This document shows, in pieces, positions 61,971 to 64,000 of a stretch of 64,000 bases of DNA (the first letter of the stretch is position 1; every line of letters begins with the position of its first letter). The stretch is from Gorsachius magnificus (Eukaryota > Chordata > Aves > Pelecaniformes > Ardeidae), in assembly GCA_034008185.1 (NCBI GenBank), contig CM067095.1:5564610-5628609 (forward strand), in the 5' to 3' direction. The notes under the pieces are model-generated. The model saw nothing but the letters and a program-made list of their open reading frames with translations. It ran no database searches and was not told the DNA's origin. Position numbers and translations under genes: made by a program.

Positions 61971-64000
61971 GCATCCCATGCTTGTATTTTTCAATACATA
62001 ATACATAAATCTCTCTGTTCCTGTGGCTCAGTTTTCAGATTTTCTGGGTTTTGTATGTGAAATTTTTCCAACTATGTATCATCAGCTTGGTCTTCTCCGT
62101 CAGCCTTTATCATCCCTTACAGTTCTTCTGAAAACTCCCTGAAACAGAGAGACTGAGGCAGCTGCCAAACGATGTCACAGCCTTCCAAGGGTGGGATTCT
62201 CTGCAGAGAGCACCCCCATGCCAAGACTGCCCCCCCTTATTGCTATTCTAGCAATAATAAAGATGAGAACATCAAGCTGAACCACTCTACCACACCAGAA
62301 GAGCTGGGAGGAAAAGGAAATGTCTGCATGCTTGACTTTTTTGGCTTCCTTGGTTTAGTTCAAAGGCTTGAGAGAAGGATGCTTGGAAAACAAGAATCCC
62401 ACCCCATCATTTGCGTGACATCTGGGGGATTCACTGACAACTCTTCCACGGTAATGCTGCTTCCCATTGCGATCTCTCTGGTTTCGTTACTAGGTGGCCA
62501 CATCTAATACAAGCCTGCCAGGAATGCCACTGATCCCTGTTAGAGCACTTAGTCAACAAAAAGTTATTGCCAGCTTCTAGGTAACAACCCCCCCCCCCCC
62601 GCCCCCAGCTCTATCAATGCTTACTTTTTTTCTCAAGTTCAGTTTTGGTAAGGAACACGTGGCATCCAGCTAGAAAGTTTTTCCACTACGAACTGTGCTT
62701 TCAAGGAGAGTGATTCACAAATGAAAAAGGGAAAATATAATTCTGAAAAACAGGGAAAATGGAGTAGCAACAAAGCTCCTGAGCAAAAGTGAGAGGGTTT
62801 TCCATTTGGCCAATAGATTACAGGTTAAACCTGAAACCTGTCACTTGGTTAGATATGTGTGTGAGCGTGTGTATTTCTATGCTTTGTCAAAGGCAAAAAA
62901 CCACAGAAAGCTTCAGTTTTGAAGGCTGTCTTCCCTGGAGGGGTTCCAGTTTGGATGCTGACTGCTACTAATAGACTATCACATCAAGAGAGACAGAAAG
63001 CACACAACTCGCTGAGCACTGGTGCTTCCCAGGTTGTCTCCTCCTTTCCCTGTCTCCTTCTCAACAGCTACCGAGCAAGTGAAGTTTCCAAAACACAAGC
63101 AGAACTTACACAAGTGTGAAACAATAAATCAAGTTTGCCTCACTTCGGCAGTAGTCTGCTTTACAAATTTGCACCCCGTTTGGGATGAACGTGGATGTAT
63201 GTATTTCACACGCAGAGGCAAGCAGCGGTTAACGGGAGCCCTGCCATCTACTCACTGCAGCATGTGCATATTAATAGACAATAAATCGCTATTTGGTAGA
63301 AATATATATTTTACACATAGCTTAATATATGTTCATAAAAAAGACTGAAACTTGTTAATCCTTCGGCCAATTTCAAAAATTCCAGTACAGTTTTGGAGGA
63401 GCCGGTATTTCATTGTAGACTGGAAAAATCTCTGCAAAAGGGAAAAATAACCCTCAAAGAGCACGAATAGTACAAATTACAGAATACATTTTCTGCAATT
63501 CTCCAAAACTTACCTGGAATGCTACTTAAAAAAAAATGGTAAGGTATAAGATTACGTGGAAAAATTTACACACCTTTCACATGTTTTTTAAAGTCAGCAT
63601 TTTTGTAGGAATTTTGCAGCATACATAATAAAAGTGCAGCAGAGAGACAAGCTATTTCAAATAGCCTCAATTTTTTCATTAAGATTGCTCATTCAATTTT
63701 CCTCCAAATCTTTTCATAACAGCAGCCAGTCTCTTTCCTGAGTTTTTATAAGTTTTGTATGGTCAAATGTCTCAAGAAGTAAAAACAATAAGTGATGGTC
63801 TAGTGGACTTACTGCAGCCAATAAAAAAGGAGCATTTATTCCTTAATTAGTGACTTCAAGAAATGCCAGGTCTGTAAGAGACAATCAACACAGGATTCAT
63901 CCAGCCAATGTAACTGCAGGCGCCCGGTCCTTAATCTGGCCAGTCCTTCCTTTTGCTTCAGCCGTACTCACGACCAATGAAACAACTACACCATATTCAA
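61971..64000. other. Non-coding, probably intronic; no gene seen
   Basis: A C13-G-C5 tract at 62588-62606 is the main low-complexity item (G-run on the minus strand). Open frames reach 111 codons (62172-62507 plus), without domains. No recognisable repeat or RNA gene. Confidence 0.55.

Noticed and set aside
62172..62507. 111-codon plus-strand frame as a small gene
   Set aside because: It lacks a domain and has no splice or promoter context.
1..64000. Typical avian CR1 LINE copies
   Set aside because: I looked for the tandem ATTCTATG-type 3' ends and the conserved late ORF2 words and did not find them. A systematic library search could still reveal short fragments.
1..64000. tRNA, rRNA, snRNA or CRISPR
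   Set aside because: No cloverleaf with A and B boxes, no conserved rRNA or snRNA words and no regularly spaced direct repeats were seen.
1..64000. Endogenous retrovirus or other viral insertion
   Set aside because: No LTR pair, primer-binding site or gag/pol-like frame was seen on either strand.

Overview
The window is vertebrate nuclear DNA, almost all of it non-coding. It looks like the inside of very large introns of one gene read on the minus strand. Base composition is moderately AT-rich (about 40% GC by eye, not computed). No bacterial-style gene packing, rRNA, tRNA, CRISPR array or intact mobile element is visible. An amniote, most likely a bird, fits best: no young SINE or LINE is evident, and the interspersed repeats I can recognise are few, heavily decayed and ancient. 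They are MIR-type SINEs, a LINE 3' end of a kind I know from turtle and crocodilian sequence, and palindromic amniote repeats. A non-avian reptile cannot be excluded.

The only feature I read as protein-coding with real support is a 30-nt microexon at 17006-17035 on the minus strand. It has a pyrimidine-rich tract and CAG acceptor, a phase-0 open reading CDSESDIDDK, and an AAG|GTAAGG donor. The peptide aligns without gaps to the acidic serine motif of the AUTS2 family (AUTS2, FBRSL1, FBRS), which I recall in AUTS2 as CDSDSDQEEK. If this is right, more than 46 kb of the intron before it and 17 kb of the intron after it are in view, as expected for the giant 5' introns of this family. Whether the gene is FBRSL1 or AUTS2 cannot be settled here.

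Layout: 1-11.5 kb holds AT-rich intron, a composite ancient repeat near 6.1-6.3 kb and an enhancer-like block near 7.5-7.75 kb. From 11.55 to 12.76 kb lies a pyrimidine-biased relic of an ancient LINE. From 12.8 to 20 kb come an MIR-like SINE, the microexon, and a CpG-retaining block about 0.7 kb 5' of it. From 20.1 to 25.1 kb there is a GC-richer domain with several CpG-retaining blocks and long homopurine or homopolymer tracts. From 25 to 42 kb the intron is AT-rich, with homeodomain-motif-rich blocks and three or four old repeats. CpG-dense patches lie at 42.6-42.8 and 44.3-44.65 kb. From 45 to 64 kb come a clear MIR, a small TIR element, a G4-forming tract and an octamer-plus-hairpin block. 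The interest of the window is therefore regulatory and splicing-related: one constrained microexon in a large sea of possible intronic enhancers. Conservation was not measured. Every regulatory call is an inference from motif content, local CpG retention and texture.
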